A stretch of 46,559 nucleotides of DNA, taken from Opitutaceae bacterium. GTDB lineage: Bacteria; Verrucomicrobiota; Verrucomicrobiia; Opitutales; Opitutaceae. Position 1 is the first letter of the stretch; the number at the start of each line of letters is the position of its first letter. Positions 45,930 through 46,559 of this stretch are shown here, piece by piece. The stretch covers positions 1 to 46,559 of the forward strand of contig JAHFTD010000008.1 of the NCBI GenBank assembly GCA_023269565.1, given 5' to 3'. Under the pieces are notes generated by a model. It was given only the letters and a program-made list of their open reading frames with translations. It did no database searches and had not been told where the DNA came from. A program made the position numbers and the translations under genes.

Positions 45930-46538
45930 TCACATGCCGCTCTTAAAGGTTTGGTGGTCGATGACCCCGCTGCCGCGCACCAAGACGAGCGCCTTGGCGT
46001 ATTCGGTGAGCAGACGCAGCGCATAGCGGGCGCGTAGCCGGATGGTCGCGTCCTCCTTCGCCAGGTCCGCCGTTCCGTCGGCGGCGTTCAGGTTGTGCTC
46101 GACGTGCTGCACAATCACATGTTCGGGCAGCCAGCAGAGACGGTTGTTCTTGTAGCCGCTCATGCGCAGTTCAGCCACGGGATAGCTGCCGCCGCGGCTG
46201 GCCGAGACGGTGACAATCAGCGCCGGCTTGTGTCCGACTTCGGTGGCGGTGCAGTTCAGCAGGAAATTTTTCACGCCGGGTGTTGCCATGCCGCTCCACT
46301 CGGGAGTCACAACGATGAGGGCGTCGGCGGACTTCAGCTCCGCCGAGATCGGATCCCACAATTCATCCGGCGCGCCACCGCTCGTCTCGTCCCACAGGGG
46401 CAGGGGATTGCCGGCCAGCGAAAACAGGTGCACCTGCGCGCCCGCGTGCTCGGCAAGCAGCACGGACCGGAGGTAGTTTGCGACCTTGAGCGACTGCGCC
46501 TCGCGGCGGTGGCTGCCGCTGAGAATAAAATACTTCAT
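45930..46538 (-). CDS. NADPH-dependent FMN reductase-like flavoprotein
   Basis: A 202-residue flavodoxin-fold protein. The FMN phosphate loop is ILSGSHRREAQSLKVANYL and the flavin-ring loop is VVTPEWSGMATPGVKNFLLN, both as in the NADPH-dependent FMN reductase / quinone reductase family (ChrR, SsuE, YieF types). The strand SKALIVTV-like (HKPALIVTVSASRGGSY) follows. Residues after about 150 form a helical C-terminus not typical of the shortest members. It may reduce quinones or flavins in the cytoplasm. It converges with tRNA-Arg and is complete: its ATG is 21 bases from the window edge. Confidence 0.85.
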   Translation of the reverse strand: MKYFILSGSHRREAQSLKVANYLRSVLLAEHAGAQVHLFSLAGNPLPLWDETSGGAPDELWDPISAELKSADALIVVTPEWSGMATPGVKNFLLNCTATEVGHKPALIVTVSASRGGSYPVAELRMSGYKNNRLCWLPEHVIVQHVEHNLNAADGTADLAKEDATIRLRARYALRLLTEYAKALVLVRGSGVIDHQTFKSGM

Positions 46539-46559
46539 GCGGTGAACCTGCCGAGCTAG

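Overview
The window is a GC-rich chromosomal segment of ordinary bacterial gene density. No rRNA, CRISPR array, intact insertion sequence or phage gene is visible. The lineage is inferred from gene content alone. A Bacteroidota/Chlamydiota-type SdhCAB with a single cytochrome b558 anchor, many Gly/Ala-rich small membrane proteins, DUF3568/DUF4203/DUF6268-type proteins, a copper efflux CusB fused to a metal-binding and a DUF3347-like domain, and tRNA genes with encoded CCA together suggest Verrucomicrobiota, probably Opitutaceae. A 16S or whole-proteome comparison would be needed to confirm this.

Layout. 1-5 kb: the 3' nine tenths of carB, a membrane-anchored TPR protein, tRNA-Pro(UGG) on the minus strand, a LysM protein and a Nudix hydrolase. 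5-10 kb: a PaaK-like adenylate-forming enzyme overlapping the Nudix gene, then the sdhCAB operon. 10-12.6 kb: small unknown, lipoprotein and membrane genes. 12.7-18.4 kb: lysA-gpsA (4-base overlap), an unusually long Cys/Met-metabolism PLP enzyme, an inositol-monophosphatase-family protein and a lipoprotein that appears to start at CTG. 18.5-24.6 kb: a minus-strand copper/silver efflux operon (Cys-rich exported peptide, CusB, Spy/CpxP-like protein, CusA) with no outer-membrane CusC. 24.7-27.7 kb: a minus-strand MocR regulator, EamA transporter and GNAT gene. 27.9-30.1 kb: a decayed DUF6268 gene, a PhzF-family protein and another GNAT. 30.2-33.7 kb: one very large hybrid histidine kinase with a built-in NMT1/THI5-type binding domain. 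33.7-38.6 kb: a DUF3568 lipoprotein, DEAD-box helicase with a DEVD motif, HAD phosphatase, a two-domain hydrolase and hisC. 38.6-44.4 kb: a more AT-rich exopolysaccharide export module (TPR protein, beta-barrel, Wza-like exporter, Wzc-like tyrosine kinase) without glycosyltransferases. 44.5 kb to the end: Sua5, ribosomal protein S18, tRNA-Arg(CCU) and an FMN reductase.

Working together. The clear functional units are succinate dehydrogenase/fumarate reductase, periplasmic Cu(I)/Ag(I) handling, and capsule/EPS export. The most unusual items are the SBP-fused hybrid kinase with duplicated PAS domains and a palindrome just before its start codon; the alpha/beta hydrolase fused to what looks like a SAM-hydroxide-adenosyltransferase C-terminal domain; an in-frame repeat-like insertion in CusA; an inverted-repeat element inside the cus operon; and three intrinsic terminators packed against the start codon of the next gene. 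I did not find a convincing wholly new multi-gene system. The hybrid kinase is the best candidate for new biology.
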